Program-made: the position numbers and the translations under genes
Notes under the pieces: generated by a model
Seen by the model: the letters and a program-made list of their open reading frames with translations, nothing else
Databases searched by the model: none
What the model was told of the DNA's origin: nothing
Assembly: GCF_004349355.1 (NCBI RefSeq)
Contig: NZ_SMFK01000020.1
Span: 1-64,000, forward strand
Direction of reading: 5' to 3'
From: Flavobacterium cellulosilyticum
Lineage (GTDB): Bacteria; Bacteroidota; Bacteroidia; Flavobacteriales; Flavobacteriaceae
Length of the DNA stretch: 64,000 nucleotides
Shown here: positions 25,997 through 35,683 of the stretch, in pieces
How the letters are laid out: each line of letters opens with the position of its first letter
Numbering within the stretch: position 1 is the stretch's first letter

Positions 25997-26347
25997 TTCT
26001 TGTAGCAATTTCTTCCTTTCCCATAGCTGTAAAGATCTTTAAAATCTTCGTTTAAAAACTATATTCTAATATGATTTGTTGGAAAAGGTTTTATTTGCTG
26101 GATCTGCAATTAAAATAAAATATCACTTTTTTTTACTGTGAGGTATTATTACCGCTTGACTAGCAAAGTGCCAACTTGGCTCAATTCACAAAACAGACAT
26201 AAATATTAAAACACTTAGTTTTCTTTTTTTTAAACAATACTTTGTACTTTTGTTAAATACTACTTAAAATCTAAAGGTTAGATTTATAACTTTTCTAATT
26301 TTCACTCAAGGATAAAGCTTGAATTGTGTGAAGCTAAATAAATAAAT
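25997..26347 (+). other. Intergenic region before pruA
   Basis: No open frame with coding character and no hairpin terminator is evident. A -7-like TACTTTTG at 26245-26252 gives a plausible pruA promoter with a leader of about 90 nt. The rest appears unstructured. Confidence 0.5.
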
Positions 26348-27976
26348 ATGCTCAAAGGATTTTTCAATGTGCCCAAAGCCGTAAACGAACCTATAAAATC
26401 GTATGCGCCAAATTCTCCGGAAAAAACGGAAGTTCTTGCAGCTTACCAATCGATGTGGAATTCGAAAATCGATGTTCCATTATACATTGGGAGTGAAGAA
26501 ATAAAAACTGGAAATACTCGCAATATGATTGCGCCACACGATCATAAACACGTTTTGGGAACCTATCATCTTGCCGATAAATCACATATAGAAAGTGCCA
26601 TCGCCAATGGTTTAGAGGCCAAAACAAAATGGGCAAATATGGCTTGGGAACAACGCGCAGCCATATTCTTGAAAGCTGCTGAACTTATTGCCGGACCTTA
26701 TCGCGCGCGAATAAATGCGGCTACGATGATTGCGCAATCTAAAAATGTTTTCCAAGCTGAGATTGACGCCGCCTGTGAATTTATCGATTTTTTACGTTTC
26801 AACGTAGAGTTTATAACTCAAATCTACAACGACCAACCTCAATCAAATTCCGACATGTGGAACCGATTGGAATATCGTCCCCTAGAAGGATTTATTTATG
26901 CCATTACACCTTTCAACTTCACGTCTATTGCAGGAAACCTTCCGTCAAGTGCAGCGATGATGGGAAATGTCGTGATTTGGAAACCAAGTGATAGTCAAGT
27001 TTACTCTGCCAAAATTATTATAGATGTTTTCAAGGAGGCGGGTGTTCCTGATGGAGTTATTAATGTTGTATTTGGCGATGCAGTAATGATTACTGATACC
27101 ATATTAGCAAGTCGTGATTTAGCTGGACTCCATTTTACAGGTTCGACTCATGTTTTTAAAGAAATTTGGTCAAAAATTGGAACCAACATTCATCACTACA
27201 AAACCTATCCTAGAATCGTAGGAGAAACTGGTGGAAAAGATTTTATCGTAGTGCATCCAAGTGCGAATGTAAAACAAGTGGCTACTGGAATTGTTCGTGG
27301 TGCTTTTGAATTTCAAGGGCAAAAATGTTCAGCAGCATCGAGGGCTTATGTACCACAAAGCCTTTGGACAGCAATAAAAAAACAATTAATTACCGATGTA
27401 AAATCGATGCGAATGGGCCCGCCAGATGATTTTGGTAATTTTATTACAGCAGTAATTCACGAAGGATCATTCGATAAATTGGCCAATTTTATTGATCAAG
27501 CCAAAAAAGATGCAGATGCTGAAATTATCGTTGGAGGAAACTATGATAAATCCGTTGGATACTTTATTGAGCCAACCATAATTGTAACCACCAATCCACA
27601 TTACTCCACAATGGAAACTGAATTATTTGGACCTGTAATGACAATTTTTGTCTATGAAGATACGAAATGGGAAGAAACATTAAAATTAGTAGATACAACT
27701 TCACCTTATGCTTTGACTGGAGCGGTTTTTAGCAAAGACCGTTATGCGATTGAGCAAGCAACAATTGCTTTGCAAAATGCAGCAGGAAATTTCTACATCA
27801 ACGACAAACCAACTGGAGCTGTTGTTGGGATGCAACCTTTTGGTGGCGCAAGAGCTTCAGGAACCAATGATAAAGCCGGTTCAGTATTAAACTTATTGCG
27901 TTGGGTTTCACCAAGAACTATCAAAGAAACTTTTGTAACTGCGGAAGATTATAGATATCCGTTTTTGGGAGAGTAA
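26348..27976 (+). CDS. pruA: Delta-1-pyrroline-5-carboxylate dehydrogenase
   Basis: Oxidises glutamate-gamma-semialdehyde to glutamate with NAD in proline catabolism. The 542-residue aldehyde dehydrogenase has the catalytic Cys327 in FQGQKCSAASRAYVP and the general base Glu293 in VGETGGKDF. The segments ITPFNFTSIAGNLPSS and VIWKPSD mark the P5C-specific group, and the length matches monofunctional eukaryote-like P5CDH rather than bifunctional PutA. Proline dehydrogenase is not adjacent. Confidence 0.95.
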   Translation: MLKGFFNVPKAVNEPIKSYAPNSPEKTEVLAAYQSMWNSKIDVPLYIGSEEIKTGNTRNMIAPHDHKHVLGTYHLADKSHIESAIANGLEAKTKWANMAWEQRAAIFLKAAELIAGPYRARINAATMIAQSKNVFQAEIDAACEFIDFLRFNVEFITQIYNDQPQSNSDMWNRLEYRPLEGFIYAITPFNFTSIAGNLPSSAAMMGNVVIWKPSDSQVYSAKIIIDVFKEAGVPDGVINVVFGDAVMITDTILASRDLAGLHFTGSTHVFKEIWSKIGTNIHHYKTYPRIVGETGGKDFIVVHPSANVKQVATGIVRGAFEFQGQKCSAASRAYVPQSLWTAIKKQLITDVKSMRMGPPDDFGNFITAVIHEGSFDKLANFIDQAKKDADAEIIVGGNYDKSVGYFIEPTIIVTTNPHYSTMETELFGPVMTIFVYEDTKWEETLKLVDTTSPYALTGAVFSKDRYAIEQATIALQNAAGNFYINDKPTGAVVGMQPFGGARASGTNDKAGSVLNLLRWVSPRTIKETFVTAEDYRYPFLGE

Positions 27977-28027
27977 ATCAGTCTTAAAGTTCTAAAGTCT
28001 AAAGTCATAAAGAATATATATGTACAT

Positions 28028-28062
28028 AAAGCCGAATCTATAGTTTTAAGATTCGGCTTTTT
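28028..28062. terminator. Terminator between pruA and rsmG
   Basis: A 12-bp perfect stem AAAGCCGAATCT/AGATTCGGCTTT (28028-28039, 28049-28060) with 9-nt loop; A tract and T tract on either side. It serves both convergent genes. Repeats of AAGTCTAAAGTC type flank it on both sides. Confidence 0.85.
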
Positions 28063-28107
28063 ATTTACTCTTTATATCTTTCGACTTTAAGACTTTCGAC
28101 ATTATAA

Positions 28108-28737
28108 CTATATTTGAAACTTCAAAGGCACATGCACCACTTTCTTCGTTTCAAAGAATTCATCTTCAAAATAATCAGCTAAATTATATTCGGTTGCTTT
28201 TGGGAAAGCTGCTAATTCTTCGGTTAAATCGCCGCCTTTGAGATAAAGAATGCCGTTTTTAAGTTGGTGCTTATTGTTTTTCTTGATTTTGTCTTTTATC
28301 CAAGAAACAAAATCAGGCATATTAGTCACGGCACGACTCACAATAAAATCGAAATCACCTTTTACCAATTCGGCACGAAGTTGTTCCGCTTTTACATTTT
28401 TAAGTTCTAAGGCTTCGGCGACAGCCTGAACCACTTTTATTTTTTTAGCAATGACATCGATCAAATAAAATCGTGTTTCTGGAAAAAGAATCGCTAAAGG
28501 AATTCCAGGAAATCCGCCTCCTGTTCCAACATCGAGAACAAAAGTTCCTGGTTCGAATTTGATTATTTTGGCAATCCCTAGCGAATGCAAAATATGTTTA
28601 GTGTATAATTCATCAATATCTTTTCGGGAAATGACGTTAATTTTTGCATTCCAATCGTGGTACAAAAAGTCCAATTTTGCGAATTGTTCAATTTGAAGTT
28701 CAGTCAAATTGGGAAAATACTTAGTAATCTCATTCAT
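28108..28737 (-). CDS. rsmG: 16S rRNA (guanine527-N7)-methyltransferase
   Basis: Methylates N7 of G527 in 16S rRNA; loss gives low-level streptomycin resistance in other bacteria. The 209-residue protein has the SAM motif LDVGTGGGFPGIPLAILFPE, the segment SRAVTNM and NVISRKD near the N-terminus, as in GidB. I use ATG 28737 (MNEITKYFPNLT), the family-like start; an upstream ATG adds six residues. Monocistronic. Confidence 0.95.
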   Translation of the reverse strand: MNEITKYFPNLTELQIEQFAKLDFLYHDWNAKINVISRKDIDELYTKHILHSLGIAKIIKFEPGTFVLDVGTGGGFPGIPLAILFPETRFYLIDVIAKKIKVVQAVAEALELKNVKAEQLRAELVKGDFDFIVSRAVTNMPDFVSWIKDKIKKNNKHQLKNGILYLKGGDLTEELAAFPKATEYNLADYFEDEFFETKKVVHVPLKFQI

Positions 28738-28790
28738 TATTGTAAATTTTAACAAAAGTACAATTTTTAGTTCTGAATATTTAACTCTAT

Positions 28791-28824
28791 TTTGTAGATT
28801 GAAAATTTATAATAATTATCTTTG
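28791..28824 (+). promoter_or_regulatory. Promoter of the fatty-acid desaturase gene
   Basis: TTTG at 28791-28794, 22-bp spacer, perfect -7 box TATCTTTG at 28817-28824, ATG at 28844. Confidence 0.6.
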
Positions 28825-28843
28825 TGGTTAATTAAAATTAATA

Positions 28844-29938
28844 ATGAATAAAATCACCCCGACATTTGCAAAGCAAGATAGTCTAAAGTTTTTTAGGACG
28901 CTTAACTCTCGGGTGAACAGCTACTTCAAAGAAAACAATATACCAAAAACAGGCAACTGGAAAATTCATTTGAAAACTGTAATTTTATTTACCGTTTTTC
29001 TTGTTCCCTATTTTTTGATACTTACCTTAAATATGCCTTTCTGGATCCATTTACTATTGACCATTGTTATGGGAATTGGTATGGCAGGAATTGGTATGAA
29101 TGTGATGCACGACGCCAATCACGGTTCCTATTCAACCAAAAGTTGGGTTAATAATATAATGGGAGGTACCATTTATGTGTTAGCTGGCAATGTACACAAC
29201 TGGCAAGTTCAACACAATGTTTTACATCATACCTATACGAACATCATCGGTCATGATGAAGATTTAGAAGCAGGAAGAATTATGCGGTTCTCCAAAGATG
29301 CTGAATGGCATAAATTCCATAAATTTCAACAGTATTATGCGGTTTTTTTATACGGCTTATTGACTTTTAATTGGGCTATTACTACAGATTTTAAACAAAT
29401 GAGGAGCTACTTAAAACGGAAATTGTCTTATGGTGAACCTAAAAGTCCAAAGGTACTTTGGACGACATTAATCATTACAAAAGTCATTTATTTAGCGATT
29501 TGGATTGTTTTACCTATCGTAATTGGAATTACATGGTGGAAAGTCCTTGTTGGATTTTTTATCATGCATTACACAGCCGGATTAATTTTAAGCGTTGTGT
29601 TTCAATTGGCTCATGTAGTTGATGAAGCTGCAAATCCACTGCCAAATGAAGAAGGAGAAATGGAGAATACTTGGGCGATTCATCAATTGTTTACCACAGT
29701 CAATTTTGCACCAAAAAACAAAATTGTGAACTGGTATACAGGAGGTTTAAATCACCAAATAGAGCACCATATATTCCCACATATTAGCCATGTGCATTAT
29801 GATAAAATTTCAAAAATCGTAAAAGAAACAGCTAAAGAATGCCAATTGCCTTATTACGAATACAAAACTTTTAGAAGTGCCGTTATCGCCCATTTCAAAC
29901 ATTTAAAAGAATTGGGAATGAAGCCCGCTTTACAATAA
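28844..29938 (+). CDS. Acyl-lipid/acyl-CoA fatty acid desaturase
   Basis: A 364-residue di-iron membrane desaturase. The three histidine boxes are present: H89DANH93, H124NVLHH129 and the QIEHH box in LNHQIEHHIFPHI. The QxxHH third box resembles front-end (delta-6/linoleoyl-CoA-like) desaturases. Four membrane helices are likely (about 45-65, 70-88, 205-240). No fused cytochrome b5 domain. Introduces a double bond in membrane acyl chains, useful in cold adaptation. Own promoter at 28791. Confidence 0.93.
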   Translation: MNKITPTFAKQDSLKFFRTLNSRVNSYFKENNIPKTGNWKIHLKTVILFTVFLVPYFLILTLNMPFWIHLLLTIVMGIGMAGIGMNVMHDANHGSYSTKSWVNNIMGGTIYVLAGNVHNWQVQHNVLHHTYTNIIGHDEDLEAGRIMRFSKDAEWHKFHKFQQYYAVFLYGLLTFNWAITTDFKQMRSYLKRKLSYGEPKSPKVLWTTLIITKVIYLAIWIVLPIVIGITWWKVLVGFFIMHYTAGLILSVVFQLAHVVDEAANPLPNEEGEMENTWAIHQLFTTVNFAPKNKIVNWYTGGLNHQIEHHIFPHISHVHYDKISKIVKETAKECQLPYYEYKTFRSAVIAHFKHLKELGMKPALQ

Positions 29939-29984
29939 AATCAAACATTACAAATTAGACTTTATAAATCAAAATTACATTTTA

Positions 29985-31172
29985 ATGAACAATCCGCTTT
30001 CAGACAGAATTAACAATTTAGCTACTTCACAAACATTAGCTATGGCTGCATTAGCCAGAGAATTAAAATCACAAGGAAAAGATATTATCAGTTTAAGTTT
30101 GGGTGAACCAGATTTTAACACTCCTGACTTCATCAAAGAAGCTGCAAAAAAAGCTATCGATGAAAATTACAGTACCTATTCTCCAGTAGATGGTTACGGT
30201 GATTTGAAAGAAGCTATTTGCAGAAAATTCAAAAGAGACAACGGACTGGATTACAAACCTTCTCAAATTGTAGTTTCAACTGGAGCAAAACAATCGTTAT
30301 ACAACATTGCGCAAGTAATGTTAAATGACGGAGATGAAGTGATTTTACCTGCGCCTTACTGGGTTTCTTATTTCGAAATTGTAAAATTGTCTGGTGGAGT
30401 TCCTGTAGAGGTTCCAACTTCTATCGATACCGATTTTAAAATCACTCCAGCTCAATTAGAAGCTGCTATTACTCCAAAAACAAAAATGATGTGGTTCAGT
30501 TCTCCTTGTAATCCAAGTGGTTCTGTTTACAACCGTGAAGAGTTAACTGCTTTGGCTAAAGTATTGGAAAAACACCCACACGTATATGTTGTTGCTGACG
30601 AAATCTACGAGCACATCAATTTTTCTGGAACTTTCTGCAGCATCGGTTCTATTCCGGGTATGTTAGAAAAAACCATAACTGTTAACGGAGTTGCAAAAGC
30701 TTTCGCAATGACAGGATGGAGAATTGGATATATTGGTGGACCAGAATTCATCGCAAAAGCCTGTACAAAAATACAAGGACAAGTAACTTCAGGAGCAAAT
30801 TCTATTGCTCAACGCGCTACGATTACTGCTGTAGATGCTGATCCAAGTGTATTGAACGAAATGGTTGCCGCTTTTAAAAGCCGTAGAGATTTAGTAGTAG
30901 GATTGCTTCAAGATATTCCAGGAATCAAAATTAACGTTCCTGAAGGAGCATTTTATGTGTTTCCTGACGTTTCTTCCTTCTTTGGAAAAACATTAAAAGG
31001 AACATTTATTAAAGATGCCAATGATTTTTCAATGTATCTTTTGGGCGAAGCCAATGTTGCAACTGTAACAGGTGACGCTTTCGGTAATCCAGATTGTATT
31101 CGTTTTTCTTATGCAACAAGCGAAGATTTACTTACAGAAGCATTAAGAAGAATAAAAGAAGCTGTAGCTTAA
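29985..31172 (+). CDS. PLP-dependent aspartate/aromatic aminotransferase (class I)
   Basis: A 395-residue class I aminotransferase of the AspC/AspB Igamma type. The PLP lysine is Lys238 in GVAKAFAMTGWRIGY. Other hallmarks: SLGEPDFNTP, VSTGAKQSLYN, SSPCNPSGSVYN (Asn binding PLP) and ADEIYEHI. It probably makes aspartate from oxaloacetate and glutamate; some members act on prephenate. Followed by a strong terminator. Confidence 0.94.
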   Translation: MNNPLSDRINNLATSQTLAMAALARELKSQGKDIISLSLGEPDFNTPDFIKEAAKKAIDENYSTYSPVDGYGDLKEAICRKFKRDNGLDYKPSQIVVSTGAKQSLYNIAQVMLNDGDEVILPAPYWVSYFEIVKLSGGVPVEVPTSIDTDFKITPAQLEAAITPKTKMMWFSSPCNPSGSVYNREELTALAKVLEKHPHVYVVADEIYEHINFSGTFCSIGSIPGMLEKTITVNGVAKAFAMTGWRIGYIGGPEFIAKACTKIQGQVTSGANSIAQRATITAVDADPSVLNEMVAAFKSRRDLVVGLLQDIPGIKINVPEGAFYVFPDVSSFFGKTLKGTFIKDANDFSMYLLGEANVATVTGDAFGNPDCIRFSYATSEDLLTEALRRIKEAVA

Positions 31173-31217
31173 TTAATTTCTGAAATTAAACACCAAATAC
31201 TCATTCAGTATTTGAAA

Positions 31218-31255
31218 TGCCCCCAAAAAGTTAGATGCTATTTGGGGGTATTTTT
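31218..31255 (+). terminator. Intrinsic terminator of the aminotransferase gene
   Basis: Stem TGCCCCCAAA/TTTGGGGGTA (31218-31227, 31241-31250; one wobble pair) followed by a T run to 31255. A small AATACT/AGTATT hairpin precedes it. Confidence 0.85.
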
Positions 31256-31345
31256 ATGGAAAGAAAAGTCAAATAATGTTATGAATTTAAACTTTGCTGT
31301 ATTTGAGGAGTTTTAAAAATACATCAATTAGTAATTGCCGCAGCA

Positions 31346-31624
31346 CTAGAAAAAGACATAATTCTCAATATTCTTAAACGGTGGATTATTTACTACGTCG
31401 CTATCAAAAACAGGTCTTGCTTACCAAGCTTTTTTGCATGTCAAATTGGTCTTCAACAATAAAAGAAACACCGTCTAGAGTAGCGTCAATTTCAGAATTG
31501 GCTAAAGCATCGTCAACTGTAATTGTGTTTGAAGTAGCTGAAAAATCTACTTTTTCATTGGAAGTACAGCCAATAAAAAAGCTGATAGAAAATAATGCAG
31601 CAAATAAAAAAAAATTGTTTTCAT
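31346..31624 (-). pseudogene. Decayed lipoprotein gene, frameshifted
   Basis: From ATG 31624 the minus strand reads MKTI and then runs into nine Ts. One further T would give a lipoprotein signal peptide ending FFIGCTSNEK. That frame continues for about 70 codons (EDQFDMQKSLV) to a stop at 31404; a second shift would extend it to 31346. No start codon exists in the long frame itself. So this is a secreted lipoprotein disrupted in a homopolymer, by mutation, phase variation or assembly error. The product family is not recognised. Confidence 0.55.
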
Positions 31625-31639
31625 AATAAATATTTTTTT

Positions 31640-31893
31640 AGATTGATTAATTTTTTAAAAAAACATTAATTGAGGACATACATATTTAATTTAAAAATCG
31701 TTTTGTATATCTGTAAATGAATAGTTATCCATAAACTACGTTGTTTTAATGTAAGTTGTAAGTTTAAAAATTTATGCGAAAATGTGTTTTATACTATTTA
31801 TGAAGCTGATTAAAATTGGAATCCAACACAATAAAAATTGCTTTTAATCTTAAACAATGTATTATTAAAAAATACTTTCACTTTATCAAAAAG
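31640..31893 (+). other. AT-rich intergenic region
   Basis: No coding frame, tRNA or clear hairpin seen. It ends at the promoter of the polyprenyl synthase gene. Confidence 0.5.
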
Positions 31894-31926
31894 TTGCTGT
31901 TTTTTTATTCGAAAACAGTATATTTG
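31894..31926 (+). promoter_or_regulatory. Promoter of the polyprenyl synthase gene
   Basis: TTG at 31894-31896, 22-bp spacer, perfect -7 box TATATTTG at 31919-31926. The ATG follows only 8 bp later at 31935, so the mRNA may be leaderless or nearly so. Confidence 0.6.
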
Positions 31927-31934
31927 GAATCTCA

Positions 31935-32912
31935 ATGAATATCACTTCTCAAATAAAACAACCCATTTTTAAAGAAATGGAACTTTTTGAAAAAAAGTTC
32001 TATGATTCTATGACCTCTAAAGTGGCTTTATTGAATCGAATTACCTATTATATTGTAAATAGGAAAGGAAAACAAATGCGCCCGATGTTTGTTTTTCTAA
32101 CATCAAAAATGCTTGCCTCAGGTAATGTAAACGAGAGGACGTATAGAGGAGCTTGTGTTATTGAGCTTATTCATACGGCTACTTTAGTTCATGATGATGT
32201 GGTAGATGACAGCAATCGCAGAAGAGGTTTTTTCTCAATAAATGCACTTTGGAAAAACAAAATTGCAGTTCTGGTTGGCGATTATTTATTGTCCAAAGGA
32301 TTGTTACTTTCTATAGATAATGGTGATTTCGATTTGTTGCGAATTATTTCTGTAGCGGTACGAGAAATGAGTGAAGGGGAATTATTGCAAATTGAAAAAG
32401 CAAGAAGACTCGATATTACAGAAGATATTTATTACGAAATCATTCGAAAAAAAACAGCTACCCTAATTGCTGCCTGTTGTGCTTTAGGTGCAAAATCTGT
32501 TATTGAAGATGAGGTGCAAGTAGAAAATATGCGAAAATTTGGTGAACTTATCGGAATGGCTTTTCAAATTAAAGATGATTTATTTGATTATTCCGAAGAA
32601 GCCATTGGTAAGCCTACAGGAATTGATATTAAAGAACAAAAAATGACTTTACCACTTATTCATGTATTGAATAATTGTACTTCTAAGGAAAAGTCTTGGC
32701 TTATCAATTCTATAAAAAATCACAACAAAGACAAGAAGCGTGTAAAAGAAGTGATAGGCTTTGTGAAAAATAACAATGGTTTATTGTATGCTGAGCAAAA
32801 AATGGGGCAATTTCAGCAAGAAGCACTATTGCTTTTAGAAAACTATCCTCAATCAGAATATAAAGACTCCCTAATTTTGATGGTGAATTATGTAATTGAG
32901 AGGAAGAAGTAG
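31935..32912 (+). CDS. Polyprenyl diphosphate synthase (IspB-like)
   Basis: A 325-residue trans-prenyltransferase that elongates isoprenoid diphosphates, most likely for the menaquinone side chain. The first aspartate-rich motif is Asp87-Asp88-x-x-Asp91 in LVHDDVVDD followed by RRRG. The second is in QIKDDLFDY. The long-chain class is suggested by small residues before the first motif (HTATLVH). The start at 31935 matches the family N-terminus although it lies close to the -7 box. Confidence 0.93.
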   Translation: MNITSQIKQPIFKEMELFEKKFYDSMTSKVALLNRITYYIVNRKGKQMRPMFVFLTSKMLASGNVNERTYRGACVIELIHTATLVHDDVVDDSNRRRGFFSINALWKNKIAVLVGDYLLSKGLLLSIDNGDFDLLRIISVAVREMSEGELLQIEKARRLDITEDIYYEIIRKKTATLIAACCALGAKSVIEDEVQVENMRKFGELIGMAFQIKDDLFDYSEEAIGKPTGIDIKEQKMTLPLIHVLNNCTSKEKSWLINSIKNHNKDKKRVKEVIGFVKNNNGLLYAEQKMGQFQQEALLLLENYPQSEYKDSLILMVNYVIERKK

Positions 32913-32947
32913 TTTCTTAAATACGTTTTTTTATACTATGAATTGCG

Positions 32948-32955
32948 TATTTTTG
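32948..32955 (+). promoter_or_regulatory. -7 box of dnaG
   Basis: A perfect TATTTTTG lies 34 bp before the TTG start codon at 32990. Confidence 0.45.
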
Positions 32956-32989
32956 TAGTCTTTTAAAAAAATTAAATTCCCACTAAAAA

Positions 32990-34966
32990 TTGATCACTAA
33001 GGAAACCATAGATAAAGTATTTGAATCGGCTCGAGTAGAGGAGGTTATTGGCGATTTCGTACAATTAAAACGCGCTGGAACCAACTTCAAAGGGTTAAGT
33101 CCGTTTTCGGATGAACGTTCTCCATCGTTTATGGTTTCGCCTGTAAAGGGAATTTGGAAAGATTTTAGTTCTGGAAAAGGGGGGAATTCGGTCGCTTTTT
33201 TGATGGAGCATTCTCATTTTACCTATCCGGAAGCTATAAAATATTTAGCCAATAAATACAATATCGAAATCGAAGAAACGGAACAATCCGACGAAGATAA
33301 AGCAATTACCGATGTTCGAGAAAGTATGTATTTGGTTTCTGAATTTGCTAAAACCTATTTTCACAATACCTTATTAAAAACCGAAGAAGGGAAAGCTATT
33401 GGGCTTTCTTATTTCAAAGAAAGAGGTTTTACGGCTGAAACGATAGAAAAATTTACGCTGGGATATTCTCCAGAAGCTTGGGATGCTTTTACTAAAGAGG
33501 CTTTGGGGAAAGGCTATAAATTAGAATTTCTTGAAAGCACAGGATTAACTATTCCTAAAGACGATAGACCGTTTGATAGATTCAAAGGTAGGGTGATGTT
33601 TCCCATACAAAGCATGTCTGGACGGGTTTTGGGTTTTGGAGGTAGAATTTTAACCAATGATAAAAAAGCGGCAAAATACCTCAATTCACCTGAAAGTGAT
33701 ATCTATCATAAAAGCAAGGTTTTATATGGAATATTTCAAGCAAAACAATCCATCTCTAAACTTAATAATTGTTATTTAGTCGAAGGGTATACCGATGTTA
33801 TTCAATTCAATCAATCTGGAATCGAAAATGTAGTTTCTTCCTCAGGAACAGCATTAACACCAGATCAAATTCGGTTAGTCAACAGATTAACAAAAAACAT
33901 AACGGTACTTTTTGACGGTGACGCTGCGGGACTTCGTGCTTCTATTCGTGGAATCGATTTAATCCTTGAAGAAGGAATGAACGTCAAAGTTTGTGCTTTT
34001 CCTGATGGTGAAGACCCTGATAGTTTTGCCAAGAAAACGCCTTATGAAGAATTAGTCAACTATCTAGAGGATAATTCTAAGGATTTTATTCAGTTCAAAG
34101 CCTCTTTGTTGATGGATGATGCCAAGAATGATCCCATAAAAAAAGCTGATTTAATTCGGGAAATGGTGGTGAGTATTTCCAAGATTCCAGACCGAATTCA
34201 ACGCGAAATCTACATTCAGGAATGTTCTCGAATTATGGATATTTCTGAACAAGTGTTGGTTAGTACATTGGCACAATTGGTACAAAAGGATGTTTCTGAT
34301 GTTGAAAAAAAGCATAAACAAGAGCAAAAAACTTTTGAAGTTGTGAAAAATGAAGATCCAGTTCAGCCAAGAAAAATCGATATTCTCTATGGATTGGAGC
34401 GAAAAATAATAGAAATTCTTTTATTGTATGGGAATATTACAGAGGAATTTGAAGATGTGCTTTTAAAAACTAATGATGAAGGGGAAATTGAAAATGTAGT
34501 AGAACGGAATAAATACAAAGTATTTCAAAGAATATTTTTGAGTTTACAAGAAGACGAAGTAGAGCTAGCAAATCCTTTATTTCGAGACATATTTAAAAAC
34601 CTGACAAGCTATTATTATCAAAACGAAACCTTTAGTATTGAGCAATATTTAATGCATTTGCAGCCCGAATTTGCTCAAGAAATTACGGATATTTTAATGG
34701 AAGATGAACGAGTTGTCTTGCACAACTGGGAAGGACAGAATATTTTTCCAAAAGCTAAAACCGAATCAATTAGTCAATATGTTTCAGAAACGATATTAAC
34801 GATGCGTTGGTATTTAGTTGATAAAATCATCGAAGAAATAAAAAACTCTATATCAACAGAACCAGATTCTGATAATATAGAGTCTATGTCTATGGCAATG
34901 GATTATTACAAATTAATTAATTCTTTTTCGAAAAAATTAGGTAGAGTAATGTCGCGTTATAGTTAA
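32990..34966 (+). CDS. dnaG: DNA primase DnaG, zinc-finger ligands lost
   Basis: Synthesises RNA primers at the replication fork. The 658-residue chain has an N-terminal CHC2-like domain (GTNFKGLSPFS to FLMEHSHF), the TOPRIM core (YLVEGYTDVIQF, VLFDGDAAG with DxD, DGEDPDSF) and a C-terminal helicase-interacting part. The four zinc ligands of the classical finger are replaced by Ser37, Ser40, Asp58 and Ser61, while the surrounding fold residues remain. The start is TTG (MITKETIDKVFESA); no ATG fits. It converges with the LuxR-type regulator, overlapping by 4 bp. Confidence 0.95.
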   Translation: MITKETIDKVFESARVEEVIGDFVQLKRAGTNFKGLSPFSDERSPSFMVSPVKGIWKDFSSGKGGNSVAFLMEHSHFTYPEAIKYLANKYNIEIEETEQSDEDKAITDVRESMYLVSEFAKTYFHNTLLKTEEGKAIGLSYFKERGFTAETIEKFTLGYSPEAWDAFTKEALGKGYKLEFLESTGLTIPKDDRPFDRFKGRVMFPIQSMSGRVLGFGGRILTNDKKAAKYLNSPESDIYHKSKVLYGIFQAKQSISKLNNCYLVEGYTDVIQFNQSGIENVVSSSGTALTPDQIRLVNRLTKNITVLFDGDAAGLRASIRGIDLILEEGMNVKVCAFPDGEDPDSFAKKTPYEELVNYLEDNSKDFIQFKASLLMDDAKNDPIKKADLIREMVVSISKIPDRIQREIYIQECSRIMDISEQVLVSTLAQLVQKDVSDVEKKHKQEQKTFEVVKNEDPVQPRKIDILYGLERKIIEILLLYGNITEEFEDVLLKTNDEGEIENVVERNKYKVFQRIFLSLQEDEVELANPLFRDIFKNLTSYYYQNETFSIEQYLMHLQPEFAQEITDILMEDERVVLHNWEGQNIFPKAKTESISQYVSETILTMRWYLVDKIIEEIKNSISTEPDSDNIESMSMAMDYYKLINSFSKKLGRVMSRYS

Positions 34967-35592
34967 ACGATTTCCAGTGTTTTTGCTTTATTTACTAAAT
35001 CAACTAGATTTGTAACGTTTAATTTTTGCAACAGTCTTAGTTTATAGGTGCTTATTGTTTTCTCATTAAGTCCAAGAATTTTTGAAATTTCATTATTCTT
35101 TTTACCATCGCTTAAATAACGCAAAACTTCTACTTCGCGATTAGATAGTTTTCTATACAAACGCTCGCTTTTGTTTTGTTTAGCAATCAAGGCAAGGTTT
35201 TTCTTTACGGTTTCATTTAATATTATTTTACCTTGACTTACCTTTACAATTGCTTGTCCTAAAGTTTCTAGTTTTTCTTTTTTGGAAACAAACCCTGAAA
35301 CTCCGGCTTTAATTGCATTTGGCGCATATATTTGTTCTGAAAGATTACTAAAGATTATTATTTTAGTTTTAGGAAAGTTTTTTAAAACGTTTTTTACTTC
35401 AAAAATACTTGAAAGGCCTTCTAATTCTAAATCTAAAACTAAAACATCGATTTCCTTCGTTAGAAGAATATCTCTTACCATCATAAAATTACCTACATTA
35501 GCAACGACAGAAATGTCATCGTGATCTTTGAAATACGATTTTACTCCAAAATGCACTACGGGATTATTTTCTGCTAAACAAACTTTTATCAT
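34963..35592 (-). CDS. NarL/FixJ-type response regulator
   Basis: A 209-residue regulator with a receiver domain (phospho-acceptor Asp54 in VLVLDLELEG, Lys in GFVSKKEK) and a C-terminal LuxR helix-turn-helix (LSNREVEVLRYLSDGKKNNEISKILG starts the DNA-binding part). The acidic pair is Glu8-Asn9, slightly unusual. No partner histidine kinase is adjacent, so it is an orphan here. Target genes unknown. Confidence 0.9.
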   Translation of the reverse strand: MIKVCLAENNPVVHFGVKSYFKDHDDISVVANVGNFMMVRDILLTKEIDVLVLDLELEGLSSIFEVKNVLKNFPKTKIIIFSNLSEQIYAPNAIKAGVSGFVSKKEKLETLGQAIVKVSQGKIILNETVKKNLALIAKQNKSERLYRKLSNREVEVLRYLSDGKKNNEISKILGLNEKTISTYKLRLLQKLNVTNLVDLVNKAKTLEIV

Positions 35593-35683
35593 AATGTTAC
35601 TTTTTTAGAAATGTTAATAATTCGTGTGAATAGTAAAGTTAATAAAAACATTTCATTTAATTGTTAATTTTATTAGAAAAATA

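Noticed and set aside
31381..31626. An 81-codon plus-strand open frame after the aminotransferase gene
   Set aside because: It runs antisense to a sequence that reads as a lipoprotein with signal peptide and lipobox on the minus strand. Its own product has no recognisable domain or signal.
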